A DNA stretch of 64,000 nucleotides from Lacrimispora sphenoides JCM 1415 (GCF_900105615.1 NZ_LT630003.1:2790001-2854000), one strand, 5' to 3'. Counted from the first letter of the stretch, positions 36,884 through 46,720 are shown. Notes: generated by a model not told the origin, from the letters alone. A program made the numbers and translations.

Positions 36884-37234
36884 ATGAGAAACGAAGAATT
36901 TAAATGCAGAATAAGTTGTAAACCCAAACGTGAGTGTGAATGCGAATGCAAACCAAAACGTGAATGCGAATGCAAACCAAAATGTGAATGCGAGTGCAAA
37001 CCAAAATGTGAATGCGAATGCAAACGCGAGCGCAAACCAAAATGTGAATGCGAGTGCAAGCCAAAATGCGAATGCAAACTAAAATGCGAATGCAAGCCAA
37101 AATGTGAATGCGAATGCAAACCAAAATGCGAATGTGAATGCGAACGCGAACGCGAATGTGAATGCGAACATGAACGTGAATGTGAATGCGAACATGAACG
37201 TGAATGTGAATGCGAACATGAACGTGAATGGTGA
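36884..37234 (+). CDS. Extremely Cys/Glu/Lys-rich repeat protein
   Basis: 116 residues with about 32 Cys. After MRNEEFKCRISCKPKREC the chain is made of CECECKPK-type octads, shifting near the C-terminus to three copies of ERECECEH and ending EREW. Ribosome site AAAGGAG with 9 nt to the ATG at 36884; a hairpin terminator follows. Nearly every Cys alternates with an acidic residue. No signal peptide or membrane segment. It could be a metal-binding protein, a cross-linked spore coat/exosporium protein, or a young gene born from a DNA repeat; no family recognised. Confidence 0.7.
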   Translation: MRNEEFKCRISCKPKRECECECKPKRECECKPKCECECKPKCECECKRERKPKCECECKPKCECKLKCECKPKCECECKPKCECECERERECECEHERECECEHERECECEHEREW

Positions 37235-37297
37235 ATATAAGAAATAATAAAAACCTACTGGTAAGGCTTAAAGGACAGCAAAAGATGTTAATAATAA

Positions 37298-37326
37298 AAG
37301 CGGGCTTCGGTATTCCGGGCCCGCTA
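37298..37326 (+). terminator. Terminator after the Cys-rich gene
   Basis: AGCGGGC pairs with GCCCGCT over a 14-bp loop; a weak T-rich stretch (ATATTAATT) follows. Confidence 0.55.
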
Positions 37327-37336
37327 TATTAATTAA

Positions 37337-37471
37337 ACTATCACTAACAATTTGCTAATTCAAGGCAGCGTAAAGATAGGAGAACGCGAAGAAGATCCCC
37401 ATAATCATCGTTTTGCTATGGTTTCCGGTGAAGCAATCTTCAGACGTGGTATGCCTATCGAATACATATAA
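37337..37471 (+). other. Possible C-terminal fragment of a lost gene next to the left repeat
   Basis: The plus strand is open for 44 codons ending RFAMVSGEAIFRRGMPIEYI and a TAA at 37469-37471. The composition is protein-like but there is no start codon with a ribosome site. It stops 12 bp before the left 103-bp repeat. Not recognised. Confidence 0.25.
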
Positions 37472-37483
37472 AAATCCTCTATC

Positions 37484-37586
37484 TGGCATTTGGGGTACCA
37501 TTCGGATACCACTTGCCATAAAAAAAGTCCGGGAACCCGCATAAACACTAGGGGTTCCCGAAACTGTTTGTTATTCGAATTCAATT
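37484..37586. repeat. Left copy of a 103-bp direct repeat (att-like duplication of the guaA 3' end)
   Basis: Aligned without gaps to 41701-41803 it has 10 mismatches, all transitions. It contains the last codons of guaA (IEFE then stop, read on the minus strand), the guaA terminator hairpin GGGAACCC/GGGTTCCC and a flanking stretch with paired GGTACCA / GGATACCA. This is the pattern left when an element integrates at the 3' end of guaA. Confidence 0.85.
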
Positions 37587-37776
37587 CCGCATAGCAATCC
37601 ATGATGTGGCTTTCCTTTCTGCCACCCTACGTAATTATAATAACATGATAAAAGTAGATTGCATAGTACTTTATTAGGCGGGCCCGAAGTGTATTTACCG
37701 GGATGCCCGCCTATCTTAATCATAAATCATATGGGATGTTGTGGAACTATGTTTTCCATTTAATATGGGGTAACAT

Positions 37777-38057
37777 CTAAATAATCAATAACCTTTTGCA
37801 CCGTACAAAAAACTGATGCACTGCCACCACCACGTGATTCGGATAGCGAAGCTTTAAAATGGTCTGATAAGTCTCCAGATTCATGGCATGGACCGGACGT
37901 TCCAGTGTCCCCAGAACTTCTAAATATTCCAGCTCCTTTTCCTTCAGATTGTAGCCAATGAGCGGTCCAAGGCTGTCTTACGTAGAGCGGTGTCGGTCCC
38001 AATGCACAAAAACAGCACTCCCGCCACCTTGCCGTTTTCCTGCTCCATACGTATCAT
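37777..38057 (-). pseudogene. Broken yyaC-like spore gene (DUF1256) fragment
   Basis: From ATG 38057 one frame reads EQENGKVAGVLFLCIGTD; after a shift a second reads DSLGPLIGYNLKEKEL and then LGTLERPVHAMNLETYQT. Together they match the CIGTDR..GDSLGP...GTL..PVHA pattern of YyaC-type spore proteins. At the joint there is one extra base and a TAA, and the sequence loses homology after VVVAV near 37810, so the 3' half is missing. It shows the host lineage sporulates, or that the element picked up a spore gene. Confidence 0.7.
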
Positions 38058-38167
38058 GTCGAGAGGTAACAAAAAGGCGGGCCCGGAATACACCAGAGCC
38101 CCGCCTTGTATCAGCATAATTTACACTCTCTATAATCAAACATAAAAGCACTATAATTTGTTATCAA

Positions 38168-38350
38168 CTAATCCTTAAAAATAGTCATCACTACATTTAC
38201 AATAATTACAATCAAGATAAGAAGAACGATAGTTCCAAATCTGGCTTTTATAATATTTAACCAAGAAGCGTTAGTTTTAATTCTTTCTTCAATAATTATT
38301 GAAGAAATGAATGCAATATATGCCAAATTGTTTATAATGTATTTTTTGAT
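38168..38350 (-). pseudogene. Small membrane protein with degraded start codon
   Basis: About 60 codons ending at TAG 38168: a hydrophobic N-terminal part (YIAFISSIIIEE) and a strong membrane helix (GTIVLLILIVIIVNVVM). The expected start reads ATC AAA AAA TAC, suggesting a lost ATG; AAGGA lies upstream. It directly follows the secreted-protein gene, where a bacteriocin immunity protein would be expected (inference). Confidence 0.4.
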
Positions 38351-38358
38351 ATTATCAC

Positions 38359-39161
38359 CTAATCCTTATAATTTTTTGCATATACAGTAGTTTTAGCACT
38401 TCCAATTACTGTTGCGTAATTACTATCGGCATAAAACTTACGCATAGTGAGTTCAACTGCGCGTTGCTGCAACGTTACATTTGGTATTTTAGTCCATCTG
38501 AAAGAGACATCTTCTATTACATAAGTCCATTTAAGACTATTATTAACAATATATCTTACTATTGCAGATATTGCAGTAGTAGCTATTTTAGCATATGGAT
38601 GAATGTTAGCAGCACCTACTATAGCACTAATTGTTGCTGTAACAGCCATAACGGTTGTTCCACCTATACTGTAAGAATATTTAAAAGTTCCATAATGCTC
38701 ATAAGTATCACTTACTGGCCAGCCATCCCATGTTCCTCTTGGAGTAAGTGTATTCACTAGCTCAGGTATATTACTGTTATTAAGGTCTAAAACGTGAATT
38801 GTTTCCTGGCCATCTTCAATAATAGTAGTAGTTACCACATTATTATCTACATTGACTATTTCACGCCGAACAAGGGTTTCCTCTTGATTTTTTCCAATTT
38901 TAAAAATTGACGAATAGGTGTAGGTTAAATCATTATTAGCTTGATCATATACTCGATAACTTTCACCATTCTGATCATAGGTATAAATTAATTCCTTTAA
39001 GCTACTTCTGGTAGTTGTAGGATTTAATAAATCCTCTATACTGCCTTTTTCAAAATGAAGATTAGATTTTTTTCATTCTGCTCTTGAGCAAAAGCATATG
39101 TTGCGGATGATAAAATCATTACAATTGATAGTAAAAAACTAACGATTTTTTTTATTTTCAT
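38359..39161 (-). pseudogene. Secreted protein gene with frameshift; bacteriocin-like (possibly geobacillin-26 type)
   Basis: ATG 39161 follows AAAGGAGG and opens MKIKKIVSFLLSIVMILSSA, a clear signal peptide ending near AFAQ. In a run of seven A (39067-39073 on the plus strand as T) one A is missing, shifting the frame; the rest of about 240 codons (SSLKELIYTYDQNGESYRVY ... to VYAKNYKD) is open. The mature part has a hydrophobic Gly/Ala stretch (AVTATISAIVGAAN). The layout resembles large non-lanthionine bacteriocins; this family call is a recollection and tentative. Confidence 0.5.
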
Positions 39162-39425
39162 AGAAATCCTCCTTTTGTAATCTAATGATATAACCATAAA
39201 ATATTCAATTTATAAGGTACCTTAACTTATTAAAACCAATGGCCTCACCCCCCAATGTTTATCCTAAGCAACACTTACACACATGGTAACTATATACTCA
39301 TCATACTTATCTATACATATAGTATATAACAATATCACTCAAATCTATATTTTTGAAATTTTCGTCACTCTTTTCTTCCTAAGCGTAACTTTTTCTTATT
39401 GCCAATATAATTTAAGTATTTTTAT
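39162..39425. other. AT-rich non-coding stretch in the element
   Basis: No gene seen. Contains the likely promoter and ribosome site of the secreted-protein gene at its left end. Confidence 0.5.
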
Positions 39426-40005
39426 TTATTCTGCTAATCCCGGATACTGCAGCGCCCCATCCTGATCCGGAGTGAGAGATACTGGCTCCGTGATCATCTT
39501 ACCGTTACTATCTTCGGCATAGATCTTTCCAGAGCTTTCAACAAGCTGTGATACACACATAGCTCCATCTGCACCTAAGTAATACCAATATCCTTCGTAT
39601 TGATACCAGACGTTCGTAACCATTCGACCAGAACCGTCAAACCAATACCACTTATCCCCGAACAACTGCCATTCATTACAGACAGGCTTACCCAATTCAC
39701 GGTAGTATTTCCATACCTGACCTTCCTGTATCCAGCCGAGTTGCTGAACCTCCAGGGCAGCCTTAAACTCTGTCCACAAAACCGGCAAGTCCATCATATT
39801 CAGGGACACCACTTCTTTTTCGCATCATAATGATGGATTACCTTACTCGCAGGGCTGCCCGTTGTCTGGATCAAGTACTTTACCAAATCAATACAATTTA
39901 ATCGGGCAGTAGCGTAATTGGAATCCGGATTCACACAGATTTTAATATTGATCGTGTTCTTATTAGTTACTCCAGGTACCAGTGGCGTAGGCCCCATCCG
40001 TGTGA
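39426..40005 (-). pseudogene. Phage endolysin remnant (N-acetylmuramoyl-L-alanine amidase with cell-wall-binding repeats)
   Basis: Pieces in several frames: HTDGAYATGTWSN, then (after a shift near 39960) NTINIKICVNPDSNYATA and ASKVIHHYDAKKKWCP, then (after loss of one C at 39803-39805) NMMDLPVLWTEFKAAL and choline-binding-type repeats such as GDKWYWFDGSGRMVTNVWYQ. These are the C-terminal catalytic half and wall-binding tail of a phage amidase. The N-terminal catalytic part is missing, and two frameshifts and tandem stops make it inactive. Confidence 0.75.
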
Positions 40006-40661
40006 TTGAGCTGCTTTCAAATGTATAAGAGAGTCCAGACACTTCGTCTTTGCTCTCTGAATCTTTGTCAACTCTGATTCAAGGGTTGTAAGAGATTTCA
40101 GTGTATTCTGGGTGTCAGTGTTCGTATCCTCATATACATCATGCTTCTCTCCTTTATCGTCACAGGCAACACGCTTTTTCCTTTTTATACTCCTGATATA
40201 AAACCCTTTTTAGAGTTACTTTTAAACTCATCAATTTGGTGAAGCATTCTCCGTTCCCGGATGGTGTACATTGCTACCTGCTATCTGAGCTGTAATTCCT
40301 CTCCGGTGGGAATATCTCCCAAAAGCTCCAATTCCGTTTCATCAAGTGTATCCCAGTATATCTTAGAATAGGCCCCTTGTTTCTCCGCATTTTTATTACG
40401 ATCCGGAGCCCCGGCTCCTTTAGCATTTTGATTGCCAGGAGGTGCACCCTTTTTACTTTTGAAGGGTGCATCCTTTTTGCTTGCGGGTGCACCCTCTTCG
40501 ACTTCAGACCTTTTGGTTTTTTCACGCTTTATCCATGATTTAATAGTATTAATGGAAACACCTGTTTTTTCGGATAATTCATTAGGTTTGACACCTGTTC
40601 GATATTCAGCTAATATCTGTTCTTTTACGTTTTCATTTGTAGGTGCCCTTGCCTCATTCAT
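40006..40661 (-). pseudogene. Phage terminase small subunit (XtmA-like), broken and joined to the endolysin remnant
   Basis: ATG 40661 opens an HTH protein (KPNELSEKTGVSINTIKSWI) with a Gly/Lys linker (GAPPGNQNAKGAGAPDRNKN) and SKIYWDTLDETELELLGDIP, typical of small terminase subunits. An in-frame TAG ends it near 40281, but homology continues (YTIRERRMLHQIDEFK, then in another frame TLESELTKIQRAKTKCLDSL), the usual C-terminus. That end runs straight into endolysin sequence, so everything normally between terminase and lysis genes has been deleted. Confidence 0.75.
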
Positions 40662-40711
40662 TACCACCACCTCACGATTTTGTATGTTTTGTAATCCAAT
40701 AAAAAAAGAGG

Positions 40712-40918
40712 TCAGTAACTTGACCTCATGTATGCCACAAAAGAGAATAATTTAAATTTTTGATTGTACTTTTTGGCCTTCTCTCGACCAATCCTGTTAT
40801 ACTCATCACAATAGGGTTGTATCCGCTGCTTTGCCTCTTCGCGAGAAATCATTCCTCTTAGATACAATGTCTTTGCATTAATTGCTACAGCCCGTAAAGT
40901 CACCATTTGTTCTGTCAT
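40712..40918 (-). CDS. Small phage-type protein, unknown function
   Basis: 68 residues starting at ATG 40918 with AAGGAGG 8 nt upstream. MTEQMVTLRAVAINAKTLYL, then MISREEAKQRIQPYCDEYNR and a basic C-terminus. Small proteins of this look lie before terminase genes in clostridial prophages. It is the only gene in the element that appears intact. No function can be given. Confidence 0.6.
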   Translation of the reverse strand: MTEQMVTLRAVAINAKTLYLRGMISREEAKQRIQPYCDEYNRIGREKAKKYNQKFKLFSFVAYMRSSY

Positions 40919-40979
40919 ATTAGTATCCTCCTTGGATTTCCAGTATCTTACCAAAACAGTATACTATTGTCCAGGATTA

Positions 40980-41705
40980 TCACCGACATTCTTCTGCCTC
41001 TTCCATCTTCTCGTCTTCGGCCTTTAATTCCGGGAAGACTATTTTAATTTCTTGGGGATCGCCTTTATAAAATACCAATAAATTCTGATGAATTCTTACT
41101 ACCTTTCGGTTCCTCATGTTTTCCCTACATCGCCATGCCCCAGACCCCACAGTATTTAATATGATGATCTCATTATAGAAATAAAAACCGTTTTTTTCCA
41201 TGGCTGCTTTTGTTAATCCAGTTAAATCTCTATAAAAGCCTTTTTTATCCCGTACATCCGATATTACCACTGCAGCAAAACGATTATCTTTTACTTTCTT
41301 AGCACTCTTTATAAGTATTTCAGAATATGTTTTCACAAACTCCTGATATTCCATATTACTAATATCTTCTGGATTATCACTATATACTTCTAAATCATAG
41401 TACGGAGGGCAAGTAAAGAGCATATCATACTGTTTATCTTCAGCATATTTATCCACATTCAGGCTGTTATCGCATATCCACTTTAGTGAATCAGATCCGA
41501 TCCCAATTTCCTGTGCATTCTCAAAGTTGCTTTTAACCTGTTCTTCCCTCAGGTCAATCCCCATATATCCATGGCCAGTTATTGCTGCTACAATCCCACG
41601 AACCGAACCTCCAGCAAATGGATCGATAATACTTCCCCCATCTACATAGAACCATTTATATATTATTTCACAAATAACTGGATCAAATATACTGGTTCTT
41701 TGACA
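40980..41705 (-). pseudogene. Phage DNA methyltransferase, N-terminus truncated at the right repeat
   Basis: The frame is open from 41717 to the stop at 40980. It contains CQRTSIFDPVICEIIYKWF, the SAM-binding motif DPFAGGSVRG, GIDLREEQ and the catalytic motif TCPPYYD, all marks of adenine/cytosine-N4 methylases in phages. The family's N-terminal region is absent, because homology begins at 41705, within 5 bp of the 103-bp repeat. The first in-frame ATG (41564) lies after the SAM motif, so no working enzyme would be made. Confidence 0.75.
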
Positions 41706-41803
41706 TTTGGGGTGTCATTTGGGTGTCACTTGCCATAAAAAAAGTCCGGGAACCCGTATAAACACTAAGGGTTCCCGAAACTGTTTATTATTCGAATTCA
41801 ATT
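41701..41803. repeat. Right copy of the 103-bp direct repeat (att-like, overlaps guaA end)
   Basis: Partner of 37484-37586. It carries the real guaA stop, the terminator hairpin and tandem GGGTGTCA / GGGTGTCA boxes where the left copy has GGTACCA / GGATACCA. Six of the ten differences between the copies fall in these boxes, as expected if the boxes are recombinase-binding arms contributed by different partners. Confidence 0.85.
41744..41780 (-). terminator. guaA terminator
   Basis: On the minus strand GGGAACCC and GGGTTCCC form a stem (loop about 15 bp), followed by GGACTTTTTTT. It is duplicated in the left repeat near 37527-37563. Confidence 0.8.
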
Positions 41804-43329
41804 GTAGCCGGCGGTTTCCCCGTGCAATCATAAAGCACCCGGTTCACGCCCTTCACTTCATTCACAATTCGTCTGGTCACTGTTCCCAAAACTTCCCAAG
41901 GCAGTTCCGCAGATTCAGCCGTCATAAAGTCAGAGGTAAGCACCGCTCTTAATGCAATGGCATAATCGTAGGTTCTTTCATCTCCCATGCAGCCAACAGA
42001 ACGCATATTGGTCAATGCTGCAAAGTACTGTCCCAGCTCCTTATCAACACCAGCCTTGGCAATCTCTTCTCTATAGATTGCATCAGCCTCCTGTACGATT
42101 TTTACCTTCTCAGGAGTGATTGCACCGATGATACGGACACCAAGTCCCGGACCTGGGAAAGGCTGACGGTAAACCAGGTATTCCGGAATACCAAGCTCCA
42201 GACCGGCTCTTCTCACTTCATCCTTAAACAGAAGTCTTAAAGGTTCAATGATCTCTTTAAAATCCACATGCTCAGGAAGTCCTCCCACATTGTGATGGGA
42301 CTTGATCACAGCAGACTTACCAAGACCGGACTCGATCACGTCAGGATAAATGGTTCCCTGTACAAAGAAATCCACTGTTCCGATCTTCTTAGCTTCTTCT
42401 TCAAATACGCGGATAAATTCCTCGCCAATGATCTTGCGCTTTGTCTCAGGATCTTCCACTCCTGCCAGCTTGCCATAGAAGCGTTCCTGTGCGTTAACAC
42501 GGATAAAATTCAAGTCGTAAGGTCCTTCGGGTCCAAATACGGCCTCAACTTCATCTCCCTCGTTCTTACGAAGAAGACCGTGGTCAACAAATACACAGGT
42601 AAGCTGTTTTCCGACAGCTTTAGCCAGCATAACTGCAGCTACGGAAGAGTCTACACCGCCGGATAAGGCGCAAAGCACCTTGCCGTCTCCAACCTTTTCT
42701 CTGATTGTCTCAATGGAAGCCTCCACAAAGGAGTCCATCTTCCAGTCACCGGAACACTTGCAGACATTATAAATAAAATTGGAAAGCATCTTGGTGCCTT
42801 CCTGGGTATGCATAACCTCAGGATGGAACTGTACGGCATAAAGACCGCGTTCTTCGCATTCCATACCAGCTACCGGGCATACCGGTGTATGAGCTGTAAC
42901 ATGGAACCCTTCCGGCGCTTTCTCTACGTAATCCGTATGGCTCATCCAGCAAACCGTCTTGGAACTTATATTTTCTAAAATTTTACTGTCAGTCTCCACG
43001 TCAACTTCTGTCTTTCCGAATTCACTGACAGGTGCTGTAGCAACTTTACCGCCCAGCATATATGCCATAACCTGGGTGCCGTAGCAGATTCCCAGGATCG
43101 GTATTCCCATATCAAAGATTTCCTTTGAACAGAGTGGGGAATCCTCCTTATACACGCTGTTTGGACCGCCTGTAAAAATGATTCCTTTCGGATTCATTTC
43201 CTTAATCTTATCCAGTGACAGTGTGTAGGGATGAACCTCACAGTAAACATTGCATTCTCTGACTCTTCTGGCAATCAACTGGTTGTATTGTCCACCGAAA
43301 TCCAGAACGATAATCATTTCTCTCTCCAC
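41788..43329 (-). CDS. guaA: GMP synthase (glutamine-hydrolysing)
   Basis: 513 residues. An N-terminal class I glutamine amidotransferase (GICYGTQ nucleophile Cys near 80, QFHPE near 172) and an ATP-pyrophosphatase domain ([14 protein letters not shown] near 222) are followed by a GMP-synthase dimerisation domain ending in IEFE. It converts XMP to GMP. GTG start 43329 with AGGAGG 6 nt upstream. Its 3' end is a known integration hot spot for mobile elements and is duplicated 4.2 kb downstream here. Confidence 0.98.
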   Translation of the reverse strand: MEREMIIVLDFGGQYNQLIARRVRECNVYCEVHPYTLSLDKIKEMNPKGIIFTGGPNSVYKEDSPLCSKEIFDMGIPILGICYGTQVMAYMLGGKVATAPVSEFGKTEVDVETDSKILENISSKTVCWMSHTDYVEKAPEGFHVTAHTPVCPVAGMECEERGLYAVQFHPEVMHTQEGTKMLSNFIYNVCKCSGDWKMDSFVEASIETIREKVGDGKVLCALSGGVDSSVAAVMLAKAVGKQLTCVFVDHGLLRKNEGDEVEAVFGPEGPYDLNFIRVNAQERFYGKLAGVEDPETKRKIIGEEFIRVFEEEAKKIGTVDFFVQGTIYPDVIESGLGKSAVIKSHHNVGGLPEHVDFKEIIEPLRLLFKDEVRRAGLELGIPEYLVYRQPFPGPGLGVRIIGAITPEKVKIVQEADAIYREEIAKAGVDKELGQYFAALTNMRSVGCMGDERTYDYAIALRAVLTSDFMTAESAELPWEVLGTVTRRIVNEVKGVNRVLYDCTGKPPATIEFE

Positions 43330-43375
43330 GGTATTCCTCCTAATTTCATCTTTAACAAATAAAGCTTTGGGTTAC

Positions 43376-43404
43376 ATTATATTCTACTTCCACTTGCTTG
43401 ACAA
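43376..43404 (-). promoter_or_regulatory. guaA promoter
   Basis: Minus strand TTGTCA (43399-43404) and TATAAT (43376-43381) with a 17-bp spacer, about 47 bp before the GTG start. Confidence 0.75.
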
Positions 43405-43465
43405 GCATTTTCTTGAAATCTTCCCTGCTCTATTGTTCCATCTTTTTAACATTATTATAAACGAA

Positions 43466-43503
43466 TGAATCAAGCAGACATGCTTGCACATCTACTTGAT
43501 TCA
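43466..43503 (-). terminator. Hairpin after uvrA
   Basis: TGAATCAAG pairs with CTTGATTCA over a 20-bp loop, 55 bp after the uvrA stop; T-rich sequence follows on the minus strand. Confidence 0.55.
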
Positions 43504-43557
43504 TAAACTTAAAGCTAAAAGAAATTCTTTCAGGCCCTATCACATTCAGCCAGCAAC

Positions 43558-46383
43558 CTATTCCAAATACCTTTTTACATAATATCCTGTGTATGAGGAA
43601 GGACATTCTGCAACCTCTTCCGGCGTACCCTGGGCAATGATCGTACCGCCCTTTTCGCCGCCCTCCGGTCCGATGTCAATGAGGTAATCAGCAGTCTTGA
43701 TCACATCCAGGTTGTGTTCGATAACAACCACCGTATTGCCGCCTTCCGAAAGCTTGCGTAAAATCTCGATCAGCTTATGGACATCTGCAAAATGAAGACC
43801 GGTCGTAGGCTCGTCCAGAATGTAAATGGTCTTTCCGGTTCCCCGCTTGCTCAATTCTGTAGCCAGTTTGATTCTCTGGGCTTCACCTCCGGAAAGCTCC
43901 GTAGACGGCTGCCCAAGCCTGATATAGGAAAGTCCCACATCATTGAGCGTGGCGATCTTCCTTGCAATAGAAGGAACATTTTCAAAAAACTTCAGTGCTT
44001 CCTCTACTGTCATGTTTAAGACGTCATAAATATTTTTTCCTTTGTATTTTACATCCAATGTTTCACGGTTATACCGCTTTCCGCCGCAGACCTCGCAGGG
44101 AACATAAACATCCGGAAGGAAATGCATCTCTATTTTAATGATTCCATCGCCGCTGCAGGCTTCACATCGTCCGCCTTTTACGTTAAAACTGAAACGTCCC
44201 TTGGAATATCCCTTTGCCTTTGCATCCGAAGTGGAAGCAAACAAGTCGCGGATCAAATCAAATACTCCCGTATAAGTAGCCGGATTGGACCTTGGCGTCC
44301 GTCCAATAGGGGACTGGTCGATGGCAATAATCTTATCCAGCTGCTCCGTTCCCTCTATTGCCTTATGTTTTCCCGGAATGATCCTGGCACGGTTCAATTT
44401 TTTCGCCAGGGATTTATAAAGGATCTCATTGACCAGAGAACTCTTCCCCGAACCAGACACACCGGTTACGCAGGTCATGACTCCCAGCGGGAAGGTCACA
44501 TCAATATTTTTCAGATTGTTCTCCGCAGCTCCCTTTACGGTAAGATAACCGGCAGGCTGTCTTCTCTCCTTTGGAATGGGGATTTGAATCCGTCCGCTCA
44601 AGTACGCGCCTGTAATGGAATCCTTATTCTTCATGATCTGCTTGGCATTCCCCGTAGCCACCACATTTCCACCGTGTTCCCCGGCTCCAGGGCCGATATC
44701 CACAATGTAATCTGCCGCCATCATGGTATCCTCATCATGCTCCACCACGATCACGCTGTTTCCTAAATCCCGGAGATGCAAAAGGGTCTTTAACAATTTG
44801 TCATTGTCTCTCTGATGAAGTCCGATGCTTGGCTCGTCCAGAATGTAAGCAACGCCTACCAGGCCGGATCCGATCTGGGTCGCCAGACGGATTCTCTGAG
44901 CTTCGCCGCCGGATAAGGTTCCGGTAGCACGGGTCAGGGTCAGATAGTCAAGTCCAACATCAATAAGGAACGAAATTCTGGCCCGTATTTCCTTTAAAAT
45001 CAGGTCTCCAATGGCATGCTGCATAGGGGTCAGCTCCATCTCGTCCATAAAATTCCGGAACTTAACAATGGACATGTTGGTAGCTTCATAAATGTTCTTA
45101 TCTCCGACTGTTACAGCCAGGGACTCCTTCTTAAGCCTCATGCCGCCGCAGGAGGGACAGGGAGTGATACGCATAAAGGATTCATACTCCGCCTTAGAAG
45201 ACTCGGAGTAAGTCTCCCGATATCTCCGGGCAACATTTTGAACAAGGCCTTCAAATGCAACGTCGTAAATGCCCTCTCCCCGCTGTCCCTTGTAGTGAAC
45301 CTTGACTTCCTTACCATTGGTTCCATTGATAAGAACATCATGGATTTCCTTGGGATAATCCTCAAAAGGAGTATCCAGCCGGAAATTATATTCTTTTGCA
45401 AGGGCCTCCAAAACAGCCCGGGTATAGCTTCCCTTATCCGTACAGGACTGCCAGCCCAGCACCACAATGGCTCCCTGGTCAATACTTAAACTCTTATCCG
45501 GAATCATCAGATCCTCGTCAAATTCCATCTTATATCCAAGCCCAAAACAGTCCGGACAGGCACCAAATGGATTGTTAAAGGAAAAGCTTCTGGGCTCCAC
45601 CTCATCAATGCTGATACCGCAGTCAGGACAGGAAAAGCTCTGGCTGAAATTTATGGGCTGTCCATCCACTACATCTACGGTCATCAGTCCGCCTGCCAGA
45701 TCCAAAACTGTCTCAATGGAGTCGGTCAGACGCTTTTCGATCCCTTCCCGAATCGCAAGACGATCCACTACCACTTCGATGCTGTGTTTGATATTCTTAT
45801 CCAGCTTGATTTCCTCGGAAAGCTCATATAAACTTCCGTCAATGCGCACCCTCACGTATCCACTTCTCCGGGCGTGCTCCAAAACCTTAACATGCTCCCC
45901 TTTCCGTCCACGGACAACAGGGGCCAAAAGCTGGATCTTCGTCCGTTCCGGCAGCTCCATGATCTGATCCACCATCTGATCAATGGTCTGCTTGCGGATC
46001 TCCCTCCCGCACTTGGGACAGTGAGGAATGCCGATTCTGGCGTACAAAAGCCTCATATAATCATAAATCTCCGTAACTGTGCCCACTGTCGAACGGGGGT
46101 TGCGGTTGGTAGACTTCTGGTCAATGGAAATAGCTGGTGAAAGTCCTTCGATGCTTTCCACATCCGGCTTTTCCATCTGCCCTAAGAACTGCCGGGCATA
46201 GGAGGAAAGAGACTCCATATATCGTCTCTGCCCTTCGGCATAGATGGTATCAAAAGCCAGGGAAGACTTTCCCGAACCACTGAGGCCGGTTAAGACAACC
46301 AGCTCATTTCTTGGAATATCCACGGAAATATTCTTTAAGTTGTGCTCATTGGCACCTCTTATCTTGATATACTGTTTTGCCAT
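43558..46383 (-). CDS. uvrA: Excinuclease ABC subunit A
   Basis: 941 residues. Damage-sensing ATPase of nucleotide excision repair. Two ABC modules: Walker [10 protein letters not shown] near 33 and GVSGSGKSS near 640, signatures [13 protein letters not shown] and [13 protein letters not shown], Walker B ILDEPS and [10 protein letters not shown]. Zinc modules CPDCG...CPDCFG and CEAC...CEVCGG are present. Full length. No uvrB is adjacent in this window. Confidence 0.98.
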   Translation of the reverse strand: MAKQYIKIRGANEHNLKNISVDIPRNELVVLTGLSGSGKSSLAFDTIYAEGQRRYMESLSSYARQFLGQMEKPDVESIEGLSPAISIDQKSTNRNPRSTVGTVTEIYDYMRLLYARIGIPHCPKCGREIRKQTIDQMVDQIMELPERTKIQLLAPVVRGRKGEHVKVLEHARRSGYVRVRIDGSLYELSEEIKLDKNIKHSIEVVVDRLAIREGIEKRLTDSIETVLDLAGGLMTVDVVDGQPINFSQSFSCPDCGISIDEVEPRSFSFNNPFGACPDCFGLGYKMEFDEDLMIPDKSLSIDQGAIVVLGWQSCTDKGSYTRAVLEALAKEYNFRLDTPFEDYPKEIHDVLINGTNGKEVKVHYKGQRGEGIYDVAFEGLVQNVARRYRETYSESSKAEYESFMRITPCPSCGGMRLKKESLAVTVGDKNIYEATNMSIVKFRNFMDEMELTPMQHAIGDLILKEIRARISFLIDVGLDYLTLTRATGTLSGGEAQRIRLATQIGSGLVGVAYILDEPSIGLHQRDNDKLLKTLLHLRDLGNSVIVVEHDEDTMMAADYIVDIGPGAGEHGGNVVATGNAKQIMKNKDSITGAYLSGRIQIPIPKERRQPAGYLTVKGAAENNLKNIDVTFPLGVMTCVTGVSGSGKSSLVNEILYKSLAKKLNRARIIPGKHKAIEGTEQLDKIIAIDQSPIGRTPRSNPATYTGVFDLIRDLFASTSDAKAKGYSKGRFSFNVKGGRCEACSGDGIIKIEMHFLPDVYVPCEVCGGKRYNRETLDVKYKGKNIYDVLNMTVEEALKFFENVPSIARKIATLNDVGLSYIRLGQPSTELSGGEAQRIKLATELSKRGTGKTIYILDEPTTGLHFADVHKLIEILRKLSEGGNTVVVIEHNLDVIKTADYLIDIGPEGGEKGGTIIAQGTPEEVAECPSSYTGYYVKRYLE

Positions 46384-46482
46384 AATATACTCCTGTAATA
46401 AACTAAAATTCTGAATATGAGAACAATAGAATGCGGACCGTATCTAGCCCGCACCTGAATTACTTAGTAACTGATTTTTTCT

Positions 46483-46511
46483 ATTATATCATACCTTTTT
46501 TCTTATTGCAA
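46483..46511 (-). promoter_or_regulatory. uvrA promoter
   Basis: Minus strand TTGCAA (46506-46511) and TATAAT (46483-46488), 17-bp spacer. Confidence 0.75.
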
Positions 46512-46720
46512 ACATTTGTTCGAGGAATCCTTATTTTCATCCAGGAATTGTGACCGGACCGACTCCTGCCTTCTTGCCAAATAATATGAAACTACAATCA
46601 GCATAAAAAACCGGTTCTTGTTCGTTTAACTGCCCATTCTTCCCATGGTTGCTGCATATCCGCCTTTTTTCTTTGTCCGGTCCCTGCTATAATTTTTTAT
46701 AATGGATAATCAGGCAAAGC

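Noticed and set aside
36850..37119. Minus-strand frame encoding a His/Ser/Phe/Gly/Leu repeat opposite the Cys-rich gene
   Set aside because: It exists only because the DNA repeat has no stops on either strand; it has no ribosome site, whereas the plus strand has a strong one and a terminator.
36900..37230. Tandem DNA repeats that could be taken for a CRISPR array
   Set aside because: The periodicity is a short degenerate codon repeat with no unique spacers of constant length and no cas genes.
37760..38002. An 80-codon minus-strand frame
   Set aside because: It is a third frame across the broken yyaC-like gene; the protein signal lies in the other two frames.
44122..44766. Long plus-strand open frame inside uvrA
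   Set aside because: Antisense shadow of a conserved UvrA domain.
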